From Chitinophagaceae bacterium UBA1931 (GTDB taxonomy: Bacteria; Bacteroidota; Bacteroidia; Chitinophagales; Chitinophagaceae): DNA of 64,000 nt. This document shows positions 1-9,313 of this stretch, one piece after another (position 1 is the first letter of the stretch; every line of letters begins with the position of its first letter). A program made the translations under genes and the position numbers. Where the stretch lies: contig DDFJ01000004.1 in NCBI GenBank assembly GCA_002337125.1, positions 2,638,134-2,702,133 on the forward strand, given 5' to 3'. The notes below the pieces were generated by a model. It saw nothing but the letters and a program-made list of their open reading frames with translations, was not told where the DNA came from and searched no databases.

Positions 1-48
1 GCTGCGCAGCCCCAACTGTTCGAAATGACGATAAAAAATAAATTATGA
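1..48 (+). CDS. 3' end of an upstream gene (partial, unidentified)
   Basis: Frame 1 is open from the first base and ends in TGA at 46-48, overlapping the ATG of the next gene in an ATGA arrangement of the kind used repeatedly in this locus. The visible C-terminus reads AAQPQLFEMTIKNKL. Too little is present to name the protein. Its neighbours suggest an amino-sugar biosynthesis enzyme, but that is inference only. Its last codons resemble the first codons of the next gene (shared QPQLFE). Confidence 0.4.
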   Translation, partial: AAQPQLFEMTIKNKL

Positions 49-512
49 ATCAGCCACAACTATTTGAAAGCAGGATAAAAGAAGATGTGATTTTTGGTGA
101 AGGAGTGAAAGTAGTTACACCTGTTAATCTTTACGGATGTTCTATTGGTAGTAACTGTTTCATTGGTCCTTTTGTGGAAATACAGAAAGATGTGGTGATT
201 GGAGATAATACAAAAGTGCAAAGCCATGCATTTATTTGTGAGCTGGTAAGTATTGGTCATGATTGCTTTATAGGTCATGGTGTAATGTTTATTAACGATG
301 TATTCAGCAGCGGTGGCCCTGCAAGGGGAGATAGGAGTAAATGGAAAAGCACTCTTATCGGAAATCATGTTTCTCTCGGCAGTAATGCAACAATACTCCC
401 GGTGAGTATTTGTGACCATGTTGTAATTGGTGCGGGATCAGTGGTAACAAAAGATATTACCGAACCAGGTATTTACGCAGGTAATCCTGCAAAAAAAATT
501 CGTTCATTATAA
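45..512 (+). CDS. Left-handed beta-helix (hexapeptide repeat) sugar N-acyltransferase
   Basis: A 155-residue protein built almost entirely of hexapeptide repeats of the [LIV]-G-x4 type (for example SIGSNCFIG, VVIGDNTKV, VSIGHDCFIG, VVIGAGSVV), ending in the usual GNPAKKI turn. This is the fold of acetyl-CoA-dependent nucleotide-sugar N-acetyltransferases such as FdtC and WbpD. The next gene is a DegT-type aminotransferase, 9 bases downstream. Together they would make an N-acetylated amino sugar for a surface glycan: the aminotransferase installs the amine and this enzyme acylates it. The substrate (a dTDP-3-amino-dideoxyhexose is favoured by the aminotransferase) is inferred. The ATG overlaps the stop of the preceding frame. 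Confidence 0.85.
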   Translation: MNQPQLFESRIKEDVIFGEGVKVVTPVNLYGCSIGSNCFIGPFVEIQKDVVIGDNTKVQSHAFICELVSIGHDCFIGHGVMFINDVFSSGGPARGDRSKWKSTLIGNHVSLGSNATILPVSICDHVVIGAGSVVTKDITEPGIYAGNPAKKIRSL

Positions 513-521
513 TGTTCTGAT

Positions 522-1637
522 ATGAAAATTCCATTTGTTGATTTGTACGCACAGTACCAAAGTATTAAAAAAGAAATAGATGCAGCTATTGAACAAACAA
601 TCGTAAACTCTTCTTATATAGGTGGTGCTGCAGTTAAAAATTTTGAACAGTCTTTTGCATCTTATGTTGGAGTAAAACATGTAGTGGCATGCGGCAACGG
701 CACCGACTCGATGGAAATTATTTTAAAGGCATGGGGTATTGGTGAAGGCGATGAAGTAATTGTTCCTGCACACTCATGGATCAGTACTTCTGAGGCTGTT
801 GGCAATGTTGGTGCAATACCGGTTTTTGTTGATGTGGAAGCAGATTATTTTACAATCAATGTTTCTTTGATAGAACAGGCAATCACATCCAGAACAAAAG
901 CAATCATACCTGTGCACCTCTACGGACATCCTGCAGATATGCCCGCCATTATGGACATAGCACAAAAGCACGGACTGAAAGTAATGGAGGATTGCGCACA
1001 GGCGCATGGGGCAACCATTCATGGAAAAAAGGTTGGCACATTTGGTGATGCAGCGAGTTACAGTTTTTATCCGGGAAAAAATTTAGGTGCTTATGGTGAT
1101 GCAGGTTGTATGACTACTGATGATGATACACTTGCAGAAACCATCCGTATGATTGCCAATCACGGACAGAAAGGGAAGCACAACCATTTAATTGAAGGAA
1201 GAAACAGCCGGCTTGATGGATTACAGGCAGCTATTCTTTCTGCAAAACTTCCGCACCTTGAAGAATGGACGGAAGCAAGGATCAGTAATGCGGCAATGTA
1301 TACGAAACTTCTTATGGGCAGTACGGTTAAAACACCTTTGGTGAAAGAAGGATATAAACATGTACATCATTTGTATGTTATTAAAACAAATAACCGTGAA
1401 GAGCTGGTTCGTTTGCTAAAAGAAAACGATATCGAAACAGCTGTACATTATCCAGTTGCCCTGCCTTTCCTTCCCTGTTATGCCGACCGGCATTTTCAAC
1501 CGTCGGATTTTCCTGCAGCATTTGCCAATCAATCGCAGATTCTTTCCATTCCATTATTTGCAGAATTAACAATGGAACAGATTGAACGAATAGCCTCATT
1601 GGTCCATTCATTTGAACATGTTTCAGTTCAGGGATAA
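522..1637 (+). CDS. DegT/DnrJ/EryC1/StrS-family sugar aminotransferase
   Basis: A 371-residue PLP-dependent nucleotide-sugar aminotransferase of full family length. The PLP Schiff-base lysine is K186 in SFYPGKNLGAYGDAG, and the cofactor-binding acidic motif EDCAQAHGA starts at residue 156. The YPGKNLGAYGD form is typical of enzymes making 3-amino-3,6-dideoxyhexoses on dTDP (FdtB/QdtB type), so a dTDP-3-keto-6-deoxyhexose substrate is favoured, though not proven. It acts in the cytoplasm, probably with the acetyltransferase just upstream. Its 3' end overlaps the following glycosyltransferase by about 20 bases, indicating co-transcription. Confidence 0.9.
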   Translation: MKIPFVDLYAQYQSIKKEIDAAIEQTIVNSSYIGGAAVKNFEQSFASYVGVKHVVACGNGTDSMEIILKAWGIGEGDEVIVPAHSWISTSEAVGNVGAIPVFVDVEADYFTINVSLIEQAITSRTKAIIPVHLYGHPADMPAIMDIAQKHGLKVMEDCAQAHGATIHGKKVGTFGDAASYSFYPGKNLGAYGDAGCMTTDDDTLAETIRMIANHGQKGKHNHLIEGRNSRLDGLQAAILSAKLPHLEEWTEARISNAAMYTKLLMGSTVKTPLVKEGYKHVHHLYVIKTNNREELVRLLKENDIETAVHYPVALPFLPCYADRHFQPSDFPAAFANQSQILSIPLFAELTMEQIERIASLVHSFEHVSVQG

Positions 1638-2766
1638 AACAGTTTTTATTATTTCTCCAGAGCGGTGGGGAACTATGAAAGTGAGCAAGCATCATTATGC
1701 ACTGGAACTTGCCCGGCAGAACTGCCGTGTGTATTTTATAGAACCGCCGCAGCTTTCAAATAGCGGTATTGAAATTAAATCCTGCGCTGATCATCCGCAG
1801 ATCAGCCTTGTGAGTTATAAACCTGTTTTCAGAGGGAAACGTTTTTTACCTGCTTTTGTATACCGTTTCCTGCTGTACCGGCAGGTGCAGCTTTTATTAA
1901 AAAAAATAAACTGCCGGCCTGATGCATTGTGGTGCTTTCAAGGTTATTTATTTGAAAACCTGCGCTGGTTTAAAGCTTCCGCCAATCTTTTTTTTGCAGC
2001 CGACCAGTTTTATTATTCTGAATTGCCTCCTGAAATATACTCAGCCGATTTTTCATTTGCAGTATCTGATACCATTTATGAACGGATGAAGAAAAGTGGT
2101 CAATCAGTTTACATGATTGGTCATGGTGTGCAGCAGAGGTTTGCTGATATGGCAGAGCGTTTACTGAACCGGGGATTTTCAGTTCCTGCCGGAAAGAAAA
2201 TTACAGCAGGTTATGTGGGCAATCTTCGCATGGAAGCGCTGGACAGGGAAAGAATGATGCAGGTTGTAGAAGAAAATCCCGAAGTGCATTTTATTTTCTG
2301 GGGATCGTATCAACGCAACGATCTTAATCTTGGTGGAGTGGAGAACAGTGAAACCGACAGGTTTGTCCGTTTTCTTGAACAAAAATGTAATGTGGACTTA
2401 CGTGGAGCAGTAAGCGGAGAAATGTTGCAGGAGCAAATGAAAGAAGCTGATCTTTTCTGGCTTTGCTGGAAGATTGGTGTAAACAGTTTATGGGATGGTT
2501 CCAACTCACATAAAATACTGGAGTATTTATCAACCGGGAAACCTGTAGTGGCGCACCATGTGAGCAGTTATAAAGGTTCTGATTTATTGTATATGCTTCC
2601 TGAAAAAGAGAACAGCGGTTATTGTGATTTATTCCGGCAAACGGTTGAAGTTGTAAGGCAGGGGGAAGAAAAAAGTGTTATTATTAAAAGATTAAAACAT
2701 GCAGGAAAGAATTCATATCGACAAAAACTTATTTTAATTGAAAAACTGATTAATACAGATAAGTGA
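1618..2766 (+). CDS. Glycosyltransferase, GT4-like
   Basis: About 382 residues. The N-terminus (KTVFIISPERWGTMKVSKHH) is a Rossmann strand followed by a loop, as in GT-B glycosyltransferases. The C-terminal half carries the donor-binding region, with SHKILEYLSTGKPVVAHH near residue 300, where GT4 enzymes hold their nucleotide-sugar-binding glutamate. An in-frame TTG lies two codons upstream (1612), but the ATG at 1618 is the better start. The gene overlaps the aminotransferase stop (1637) by 20 bases. It would add a sugar to the lipid-linked repeat unit on the inner face of the membrane. Donor and acceptor are unknown. Confidence 0.75.
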   Translation: MFQFRDKTVFIISPERWGTMKVSKHHYALELARQNCRVYFIEPPQLSNSGIEIKSCADHPQISLVSYKPVFRGKRFLPAFVYRFLLYRQVQLLLKKINCRPDALWCFQGYLFENLRWFKASANLFFAADQFYYSELPPEIYSADFSFAVSDTIYERMKKSGQSVYMIGHGVQQRFADMAERLLNRGFSVPAGKKITAGYVGNLRMEALDRERMMQVVEENPEVHFIFWGSYQRNDLNLGGVENSETDRFVRFLEQKCNVDLRGAVSGEMLQEQMKEADLFWLCWKIGVNSLWDGSNSHKILEYLSTGKPVVAHHVSSYKGSDLLYMLPEKENSGYCDLFRQTVEVVRQGEEKSVIIKRLKHAGKNSYRQKLILIEKLINTDK

Positions 2767-2807
2767 AAGTTATATTGTAGCAAATAACAATTTTTGAGTT
2801 GATTAAT

Positions 2808-3467
2808 ATGAAAATGTTTTTTTCCAGATTAAGAACAAGAGTTCATTATTACCTATATAAACTGATACTAAATCGTTTTGGATACGGAAACAGAGTTAGT
2901 AAAAATATCTGGAATCAACAATACAGAAACGGCACCTGGAATTATCTTTTTTCAGAGGATGAAGCCGAACATTATTGCTCAATATGCACTCAGGTAAAAA
3001 AGACTGCAAGTAATTTTTCAATTCTGGACATTGGCTGCGGCAATGGAGTGCTATATGATTATTTGCAAAAGAATTTGGACAGGGCATCTTTTTTTTACAG
3101 TGGTATTGATATCTCTGAAGCTGCAGTAAAACTTTCAAAAGAGCAGTTTCCCAGCCCTGAGTTTAACAAAGTAGATTATGATTATGAAACTGTAGAGGGT
3201 AAGTATGATATAGTAGTTTTTAATGAAACCCTATATTATTTTACAAAACCAATAAAGACACTTGCTAAAGCATTTCGAGAAAATTTGAAACATGGGGGAG
3301 TTGTTATTATTTCAATGTGTGAAGATGAAAAACATAATGGTATTTGGGCACGAATAAATGACGGATATAACATAGTCGCAGAGGAAACTGTTGAAAACAA
3401 AAAAAGACAAAAATGGACAATCAAAACCATTGTTTCTGTTAAACAGAAGAACAAAATCAATGACTAA
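2808..3467 (+). CDS. Class I SAM-dependent methyltransferase
   Basis: 219 residues from the ATG at 2808 (an in-frame TTG at 2799 gives three more). The SAM-binding motif I is clear: ILDIGCGNGVLYDYL around residues 70-84, followed by the acidic end of strand 2 (YSGIDISEAAV) and a motif near DIVVFNETLYYF. This is the methyltransferase type 11/12 fold, similar to O-methyltransferases of polysaccharide clusters. The stop overlaps the next gene start by 8 bases (ATGACTAA). The coding sequence is clearly more AT-rich than its neighbours, which may indicate a separate origin. The substrate, probably a glycan hydroxyl, is inferred from context. Confidence 0.8.
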   Translation: MKMFFSRLRTRVHYYLYKLILNRFGYGNRVSKNIWNQQYRNGTWNYLFSEDEAEHYCSICTQVKKTASNFSILDIGCGNGVLYDYLQKNLDRASFFYSGIDISEAAVKLSKEQFPSPEFNKVDYDYETVEGKYDIVVFNETLYYFTKPIKTLAKAFRENLKHGGVVIISMCEDEKHNGIWARINDGYNIVAEETVENKKRQKWTIKTIVSVKQKNKIND

Positions 3468-4668
3468 AAAAATCTGTCTTATTTCTGATCTTCATCTCTC
3501 TTCCAATCCACGTGTATGGAAAGAGGCCAATGCTTTGGCAGCAGCAGGATATGATGTGGTGATACTGACGATGTGGACTTCTGCAGAAAGACGGGAAAAA
3601 GATGTTTTACTGATACATCATCCGAATATCAGTTATAAGGCTCCACTGAATCTTATTCCCGGAGAAATTCATTTTCTTAAACGTTTCATTGTACGCTTAC
3701 GCAGCCGGCTTGCACGTGAAATAAAGCGATGGCTGAATGTTGATTCGGCATGGTGTTTAGGTTATGCGCCGCAGATCATGACAAAGGCTGCATTGAACGA
3801 AAAGGCTGATCTGTACATTGCTCATACTGAATTTGGAATTGTAATCGGGAAAGAACTGATCCTTAAAGGAGCAAAGGTTGCCTTTGATATTGAAGATTGG
3901 TACAGTCATGATTATTTGGTTCCTGAACGTCCTGTTTCATTATTAAAATCGTTGGAAAAATTTGCTGTGGGAAACGGGATATATTGCAGTTGTCCTTCTC
4001 AATCAATGGCAACTGCTTTGCAAAGGAGCTATTCATCAAAGAAGGCAGTACAAGTATTGTACAATGGTTTTTCAATAAAAGAAAATATTGCCGAAAATGA
4101 TGCAATGGGCAGCAGTTCATCGCTTGTATGGTTTTCACAAACTATAGGACCGGGCCGTGGATTAGAAACTATTCTGAAAGCGCTTTGTGATTTGAAAACA
4201 AAAATTGAATTGCACCTGGTTGGAGATTGCGTAAAAGGTTATGATACAGAATTGAAAAACATATTTCCATTTGAAAAAGGTCATCAGCTAATCATTCATC
4301 CTGCAGTTAAGCATCATGAACTTATTAATATTCTTGCCCGGCACAGTATTGGTTTGGCAATTGAGAATAAAACACCGGAAAATAAAAACACAACTATTTC
4401 AAATAAAATATTACAGTATCTGCAGGCCGGTATAAAAATACTCGCTACTGATACTGCCGGGCAACACGAAGTAGCTGCTTATTTTAAAAATTCAATTGTC
4501 ACTGTACCTGTTGACCGGCCTGATTTATGGGCAAAACAAATTGAAGATTTACTTCAATTGCCGCCTGTAAACCGTACAGCACAACTACAACAATTTAATG
4601 CTGTTTTTTCATGGGAAGCCCAGGAAAAGAAATTACTTGAACTGGTTCAACGGGTAATCAATGAATAA
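3460..4668 (+). CDS. Glycosyltransferase, GT4-like
   Basis: 402 residues from the ATG at 3460. Upstream codons are open but lie inside the preceding methyltransferase and do not look like this family. The start KKICLISDLHLSSNPRVWKE is the common N-terminus of GT-B/GT4 enzymes, with a conserved N-P-R-V. A second Rossmann domain begins near residue 225 (SLVWFSQTIGPGRGLETI), and the donor-site region is NTTISNKILQYLQAGIKILA near residue 320. Both ends overlap neighbours by 8 bases (ATGACTAA and ATGAATAA), so translational coupling is likely. Specificity is unknown. Confidence 0.8.
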   Translation: MTKKICLISDLHLSSNPRVWKEANALAAAGYDVVILTMWTSAERREKDVLLIHHPNISYKAPLNLIPGEIHFLKRFIVRLRSRLAREIKRWLNVDSAWCLGYAPQIMTKAALNEKADLYIAHTEFGIVIGKELILKGAKVAFDIEDWYSHDYLVPERPVSLLKSLEKFAVGNGIYCSCPSQSMATALQRSYSSKKAVQVLYNGFSIKENIAENDAMGSSSSLVWFSQTIGPGRGLETILKALCDLKTKIELHLVGDCVKGYDTELKNIFPFEKGHQLIIHPAVKHHELINILARHSIGLAIENKTPENKNTTISNKILQYLQAGIKILATDTAGQHEVAAYFKNSIVTVPVDRPDLWAKQIEDLLQLPPVNRTAQLQQFNAVFSWEAQEKKLLELVQRVINE

Positions 4669-5395
4669 AAAGATTCCACCTGTTATAATGCTGCATCACG
4701 TGAGTGATGATCCTTTACATGAATCACTGAAGCCTTACAGTATCAGTCACAAAAGTTTTCTGCAGTTACTTGATTACCTGGAGGAACATCAATACCATAC
4801 AATTTGCTTTGATGATATTGTTAAGAATAAAAATGCTGCAAAGCAGAAAACAGTCATTCTTACATTTGATGATTGTCCGAAACATTTATTTGATTTTGCA
4901 ATTCCCGAGTTACAGAAGCGGAAGATGAAAGCTGTTTTTTATATGCCCACAGCTCATCTTGGCGGGTATAATGACTGGGATGCTGCAGAAGGAAGAACAA
5001 GGGTGGACCTGATGAATGAGGATGATTTGAAAGAATTGAACAGATTGGGCATGGAAACCGGGGCACATTCGCACCATCATATTCATTTAAAAAAAGTTGA
5101 TGAAAAAACTGTTGAGTTTGAAGTAAAAGAAAGTAAGCAGTTGCTGGAATTAATCATTGGAAAAGAAGTGATTTCGTTTGCCTATCCCTTTGGCTCTGTG
5201 CCAAAGAATTATAAGCAGATACTAACAGCTGCAGGCTACCGGTTTGCAATCAGTATTTATACTCCTTTTGAAAACGATCTGTCGATACGCAGGTTTATTT
5301 ATCATGATGGTGATACAACTGAAACACTACACAAAAAACTTTCTTTTTTTTACCGTTGCTACAGAATAGTGAGGGACCCTTTTAAAATGTATTAG
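4661..5395 (+). CDS. Polysaccharide deacetylase (NodB homology domain)
   Basis: 244 residues of the carbohydrate esterase 4 family. The metal and catalytic motifs are visible: TFDD at residues 68-71, where the first Asp is the likely base and the second a metal ligand, the H-S-H-H-H stretch at 136-140 supplying the two metal histidines, and AYPFG near 175. There is no signal peptide, so it probably acts at the cytoplasmic side or on a lipid-linked intermediate, removing N- or O-acetyl groups from a glycan. The start codon overlaps the previous stop (ATGAATAA). It sits between glycosyltransferases, which fits a role in tailoring the polysaccharide. Confidence 0.88.
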   Translation: MNKKIPPVIMLHHVSDDPLHESLKPYSISHKSFLQLLDYLEEHQYHTICFDDIVKNKNAAKQKTVILTFDDCPKHLFDFAIPELQKRKMKAVFYMPTAHLGGYNDWDAAEGRTRVDLMNEDDLKELNRLGMETGAHSHHHIHLKKVDEKTVEFEVKESKQLLELIIGKEVISFAYPFGSVPKNYKQILTAAGYRFAISIYTPFENDLSIRRFIYHDGDTTETLHKKLSFFYRCYRIVRDPFKMY

Positions 5396-5396
5396 T

Positions 5397-6671
5397 TTGA
5401 AGAGAGTACTGATCATATCGCCACATTTCCCGCCGGTTAATGCGCCTGATATGCATCGGGTGCGTATGAGCCTGCCCTATTATAAAGAAATGGGTTGGGA
5501 GGCAGAAGTGATTTGTGTGGATGACAGCTATACAGAAGGATTTAAGGATGCGTTGCTGAATGAAACAGTTCCGGCAGAAATAACCGTACACCGTGTGAAG
5601 GCTCTTCCTGCAGCTATAACGAGGAAGGCCGGATTGGGAAGTTTATCTCTTCGTTCTTATTACTATTTCAAGAAAAAAGGAACGGCATTGCTGAGGCAGA
5701 AAAAATTTGATCTTGTTTTTTTCAGCACGTCGATGTTTCATGTGTGTGCACTTGGAAGATACTGGAAGAAAAGATTTGGAATTCCTTTTATTGTTGATAT
5801 GCAGGATCCATGGAGAAATGATTTTCATTTAGGCAAGCCTTCTTCTGAACGCCCACCCAAATTTTTTGTTGCATACACGATTAATAAATGGATGGAGGCT
5901 TATACAATGCCTTATGCTGATGGGCTAATGTCGGTATCGCAGGGATATATTGATGAACTAAAGAAACGATACCCTACGCTTATTCAACAACCGGCTTTAG
6001 TAATTCCCTTTGGCAGTTCAGAAAAAGATTACGAGCTGGTTAAGAAAAAAAACATTGCACCAGCAGTAATTCAAAAGCAGGAGGGAAAAGTGAACGTTGT
6101 ATATATAGGGGCAGTTACAAAGTTTTTTCTTCCATTGCTGGAAGCCTTTTTTAAAGCATTTCATCAATCAGGAATTGATAAGGAGAAATATCATTTTTAT
6201 TTTATCGGAACAAATTATGCAACCGGGGTACAGGAAAAGCCTGTTGAACAACTTGCAATAGCCTGCGGAATGAAAAGCCATGTGACAGAAATTCCCAACA
6301 GGATTCCTTATTTTTCAGCACTATCTACGTTGAGTCACAGTGATATTTTATTTATTCCCGGATCAACCGATGCGGATTATAATGCATCGAAAGTATATAA
6401 CAACATTTTATCCGGCCGACCCATTTTTTCCATTTTTCATGAACGCAGTCTTGTGAAAAAAGTGATCGAAGAGAGTAATGCCGGAGTTGTTGTATCGGTC
6501 AATGAAAGAGATGATGAGCAAAGCCTGATACACAAAATTTCAGATAGGCTGCCTGATTTTGAGCAGCTGCCTGCTGCTTCAAGAGTTATCAATCAAACCG
6601 TAACTGATCAGTTCAGCAGCAAAACAATGACTATTAAGCAGGTTGAACTATTTAACCGAATTGTTTTCTGA
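5397..6671 (+). CDS. Glycosyltransferase, GT4-like (TTG start)
   Basis: 424 residues beginning at a TTG one base after the previous stop. The sequence KRVLIISPHFPPVNAPDMHR is the standard GT4 N-terminus, with the flexible HFPP-x-N acceptor loop, so no ATG start fits better. A central linker (DLVFFSTSMFHVCALGRYWK) is followed by the second Rossmann domain from about residue 230 (VNVVYIGAVTKFFLPLLEAF) and a donor-site segment YNASKVYNNILSGRPIFS. It probably transfers a sugar to the growing repeat unit. Immediately downstream, starting at its own stop codon, lies a decayed copy of another glycosyltransferase 5' end. Confidence 0.8.
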   Translation: MKRVLIISPHFPPVNAPDMHRVRMSLPYYKEMGWEAEVICVDDSYTEGFKDALLNETVPAEITVHRVKALPAAITRKAGLGSLSLRSYYYFKKKGTALLRQKKFDLVFFSTSMFHVCALGRYWKKRFGIPFIVDMQDPWRNDFHLGKPSSERPPKFFVAYTINKWMEAYTMPYADGLMSVSQGYIDELKKRYPTLIQQPALVIPFGSSEKDYELVKKKNIAPAVIQKQEGKVNVVYIGAVTKFFLPLLEAFFKAFHQSGIDKEKYHFYFIGTNYATGVQEKPVEQLAIACGMKSHVTEIPNRIPYFSALSTLSHSDILFIPGSTDADYNASKVYNNILSGRPIFSIFHERSLVKKVIEESNAGVVVSVNERDDEQSLIHKISDRLPDFEQLPAASRVINQTVTDQFSSKTMTIKQVELFNRIVF

Positions 6672-6827
6672 AGCGACTTGCAATAATAACAACTCCTCCT
6701 ATCCAATATGCTGCTTCCTGTTGCGGTTGCTGACTGAACGGGTAAACCTGCATCTGGATGTGTTTTATACATGATGTCAGTCGGAAAAAGGGGTATTTGA
6801 TACGAATTTTGGTATGAATGAAAATTG
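6669..6827 (+). pseudogene. Decayed 5' fragment of a glycosyltransferase, copy of the genes at 8033 and 10400
   Basis: The DNA after the stop at 6671 closely matches the first ~160 bases of the glycosyltransferase gene at 8033. The shared blocks include GGTTGCTGACTGAACGGG and GTGTTTTATACATG. Read from 6669 it gives KRLAIITTPPIQY, compared with KRLAIITTHPIQY in the intact gene. The frame is then lost by a one-base deletion (near 6707) and in-frame stops. The would-be ATG is CTG. Similarity fades after about 6827 and the rest of the gene is missing. This looks like a leftover of duplication or recombination in the locus. Divergence from the intact copies is obvious, so it is not recent. Confidence 0.75.
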
Positions 6828-6927
6828 TATAGAGGAAGGCAAAATATTATGCAACGCAAAGTAGAAGCGGAAATGATTAATGCCAAGACATGGTTGATTT
6901 TTTTAATGTAAACAAGTCTTTTGATCT

Positions 6928-8031
6928 GTGAAAATCTCTTATTTCAAAGAATTAGATGGTGTGCGAGCTATAGCTGCTTTAATGGTGATGTTCTTTCATT
7001 TTTTTCAAACAATGAATAGTTCGGATTCCTTTGTGCGTTTACTAACGAGGATTGCTATTTTTGGTCAAACAGGTGTTTCGCTCTTTTTTGTTTTGTCAGG
7101 ATTTTTGATTACAAGAATTCTTTTATCTACTCGCAGAAATCCCGGATATTTTTCCAGTTTTTACATTCGCCGTTCCTTACGGATCTTCCCGCTTTATTAT
7201 TTTTTCCTGGTTATTTATTACCTGGTTATTCCCTTCTTTACGCAAACTGAAATAGTTTTATGGGGGCAACAGTTCTGGTACTGGTTTTATCTCCAGGGAT
7301 TTCCTATGACTTTTCACTGGAGTCATGTGGGGCCTGATCATTTCTGGTCACTTGCTGTGGAGGAGCATTTTTACTTGTTCTGGCCGCTGCTTGTGTTTTA
7401 CAGTCATCCCAAAAAATTACCTTATGTAATTGCTGCTATTGTCGGCATTGCACTGATTCTCCGGATTGTTTTTGTTCAACATTCTTTTGAAACTTTTTAT
7501 TTTACTTTAACCCGAATGGATGAACTGGCCTTGGGTGCTTTGGTTGCAGTTTTTGAAATAAGGAATAAACTGTTACCTTCTTATTTTAGAAAATATTTCT
7601 TTCTGTTTGTTTTACTGATTTTTCCCCTATGTTTCGTATGGCTATGGAACGGGAGTTCTGCTAATCCGGTTTTACAGGTTCTGAAGTATAATTTTATTTC
7701 ACTTATTTATTTTCTTGTTCTTTGTTTTGTCTTAACCTCAGGTGAAAATGGTCTTATAAAAAGAGTTCTCAGGTCGCAAAGTTTAAATTTTCTTGGACGG
7801 ATCAGTTATGGACTATACGTTTATCACCCCCTTTGCTTTTTTGTTTTTGCATCTTCTTTTTCTCAAGGAAATATTGGTTTAGATTTTTTGGGATCTTTTG
7901 CACTTACAGTTCTTATATCTACCGCCAGCTATTATTTTTTTGAAAGACGTTTTCTTGCTATGAAAAGATATTTTGATTACGATGGAAAAATTAAACCGGT
8001 GATACTGTCAAGCCAAACACAGGAAAGATAA
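6928..8031 (+). CDS. Acyltransferase 3 family membrane protein (OafA-like)
   Basis: 367 residues starting at a GTG. The family opening is visible: ELDGVRAIAALMVMFFHFF, with the conserved His of the first helix, then SLFFVLSGFLITR and FYIRRSLRIFPLYY, the R-x10-H region typical of O-acyltransferases. About ten hydrophobic membrane segments follow. Such proteins transfer acetyl or other acyl groups from a cytoplasmic donor to sugars of O-antigen or capsule. It lies one base upstream of the glycosyltransferase at 8033 and is one of two acyltransferase-3 genes that alternate with related glycosyltransferases here. The acyl donor and target sugar are unknown. Confidence 0.85.
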   Translation: MKISYFKELDGVRAIAALMVMFFHFFQTMNSSDSFVRLLTRIAIFGQTGVSLFFVLSGFLITRILLSTRRNPGYFSSFYIRRSLRIFPLYYFFLVIYYLVIPFFTQTEIVLWGQQFWYWFYLQGFPMTFHWSHVGPDHFWSLAVEEHFYLFWPLLVFYSHPKKLPYVIAAIVGIALILRIVFVQHSFETFYFTLTRMDELALGALVAVFEIRNKLLPSYFRKYFFLFVLLIFPLCFVWLWNGSSANPVLQVLKYNFISLIYFLVLCFVLTSGENGLIKRVLRSQSLNFLGRISYGLYVYHPLCFFVFASSFSQGNIGLDFLGSFALTVLISTASYYFFERRFLAMKRYFDYDGKIKPVILSSQTQER

Positions 8032-8032
8032 A

Positions 8033-9196
8033 ATGAAACGACTTGCGATTATAACAACACATCCTATCCAGTATAATGCTCCCCTGTTCCGGTTGCTGAC
8101 TGAACGGGGAAAAATACAGGTGAAAGTGTTTTATACATGGGGTCAATCGAAAGAAGAGGTGTTTGATGCAAAATTCGGAATGAAACGAAACTGGGATATT
8201 CCTTTACTGGATGGCTATGATTCTGTTTTTGTTAAGAACATATCAGCACAACCGGATTCAAACCGTTTTTGGGGGATTATTAACCCGGGACTGCAACGAG
8301 AACTAAATAAGTTTCAGCCTGACGCTGTACTTGTTTACCGGTGGAGTGTTTACAGCCACCTGAAACTTATGCAATGTATTCATGGTCCCCGTTTGTTTTT
8401 CAGGGGTGATTCACATCTGCAGAATTCACAACCCGGGGTGAGGCAATTTCTTAAAAAACTGTTTTTACGATTTGTGTACAGGAACGTAAACTGTGCTTTT
8501 TATGTAGGGAGGTATAACAAAGCTTATTATCAACAATATGGCTTTGAAGAAAAAGAATTAGTATCTGCGCCGCATGCTGTTGATAACCGCAGGTTTATGC
8601 ATGAGGACAGCGAGCAGGAACGAAAAGCAAGGGAGGAGCGGAAAGCGCTCCAGATACCTGAGGATGGAGTTGTTTTTTTATATGCAGGGAAGTTTTATGC
8701 ACTGAAACAACTTGATGTACTGATCAGGGCCTTTAAAAAAATAAACGGCGAAGAATACCGACTGCTGCTTTACGGCAGTGGTGAGCAGGAAACAGAACTG
8801 AAGATGCTTGCAGCAGGTGATACACGTATCCTTTTCAGGCCATTTAAAAATCAATCTGAAATGCCCGTTGTTTACAGAACCGGAGACGTTTTTGTGCTGC
8901 CGAGTAAAAGTGAAACATGGGGATTATCAGTGAATGAAGCCATGGCCTGCGGCCGGCCGGCAATTGTAAGCAAGCAATGTGGTTGTGCACCGGAATTGAT
9001 TGTTGAAGGGAAAACCGGTTTTTGTTTTGAAGCAGGAGATGAATACGAACTAATGCTAAGTATGCAGCATTTTGAAAGCAGGATTACCGCAATGCAGATG
9101 GGCGAATTGTCCCTGAAGCATATTCAGCATTTTTCACTGGAAAAGGTAGCGGAGGTAATTGAGAAGGAATCAGAAGGTTTAAGGCTTAAGGTTTAA
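8033..9196 (+). CDS. Glycosyltransferase family 4 (paralogue of the gene at 10400)
   Basis: 387 residues. KRLAIITTHPIQYNAPLFRL starts the N-terminal Rossmann domain, and HPIQYxAPLF is typical of a GT4 subgroup found in polysaccharide loci. The donor domain contains FLYAGKFYALKQLDVLI, FVLPSKSETWGLSVNEAMAC and GRPAIVSKQCG, the E-x7-E region that binds the nucleotide sugar. By eye it is about half identical to the protein encoded at 10400-11557, and its 5' end also matches the fragment at 6669. It starts two bases after the acyltransferase stop, so the pair is probably translated together. Confidence 0.88.
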   Translation: MKRLAIITTHPIQYNAPLFRLLTERGKIQVKVFYTWGQSKEEVFDAKFGMKRNWDIPLLDGYDSVFVKNISAQPDSNRFWGIINPGLQRELNKFQPDAVLVYRWSVYSHLKLMQCIHGPRLFFRGDSHLQNSQPGVRQFLKKLFLRFVYRNVNCAFYVGRYNKAYYQQYGFEEKELVSAPHAVDNRRFMHEDSEQERKAREERKALQIPEDGVVFLYAGKFYALKQLDVLIRAFKKINGEEYRLLLYGSGEQETELKMLAAGDTRILFRPFKNQSEMPVVYRTGDVFVLPSKSETWGLSVNEAMACGRPAIVSKQCGCAPELIVEGKTGFCFEAGDEYELMLSMQHFESRITAMQMGELSLKHIQHFSLEKVAEVIEKESEGLRLKV

Positions 9197-9313
9197 TGTT
9201 GGGGAAGATGCAGCAAGGCTGATTTGTGTTATTGCTATACCCCCGTGTTTTCAAAAATCTGCAAGGTGATGCCTGACCAAACAGGGAAACAGCAGATTAA
9301 TTGTACCTTTTTT

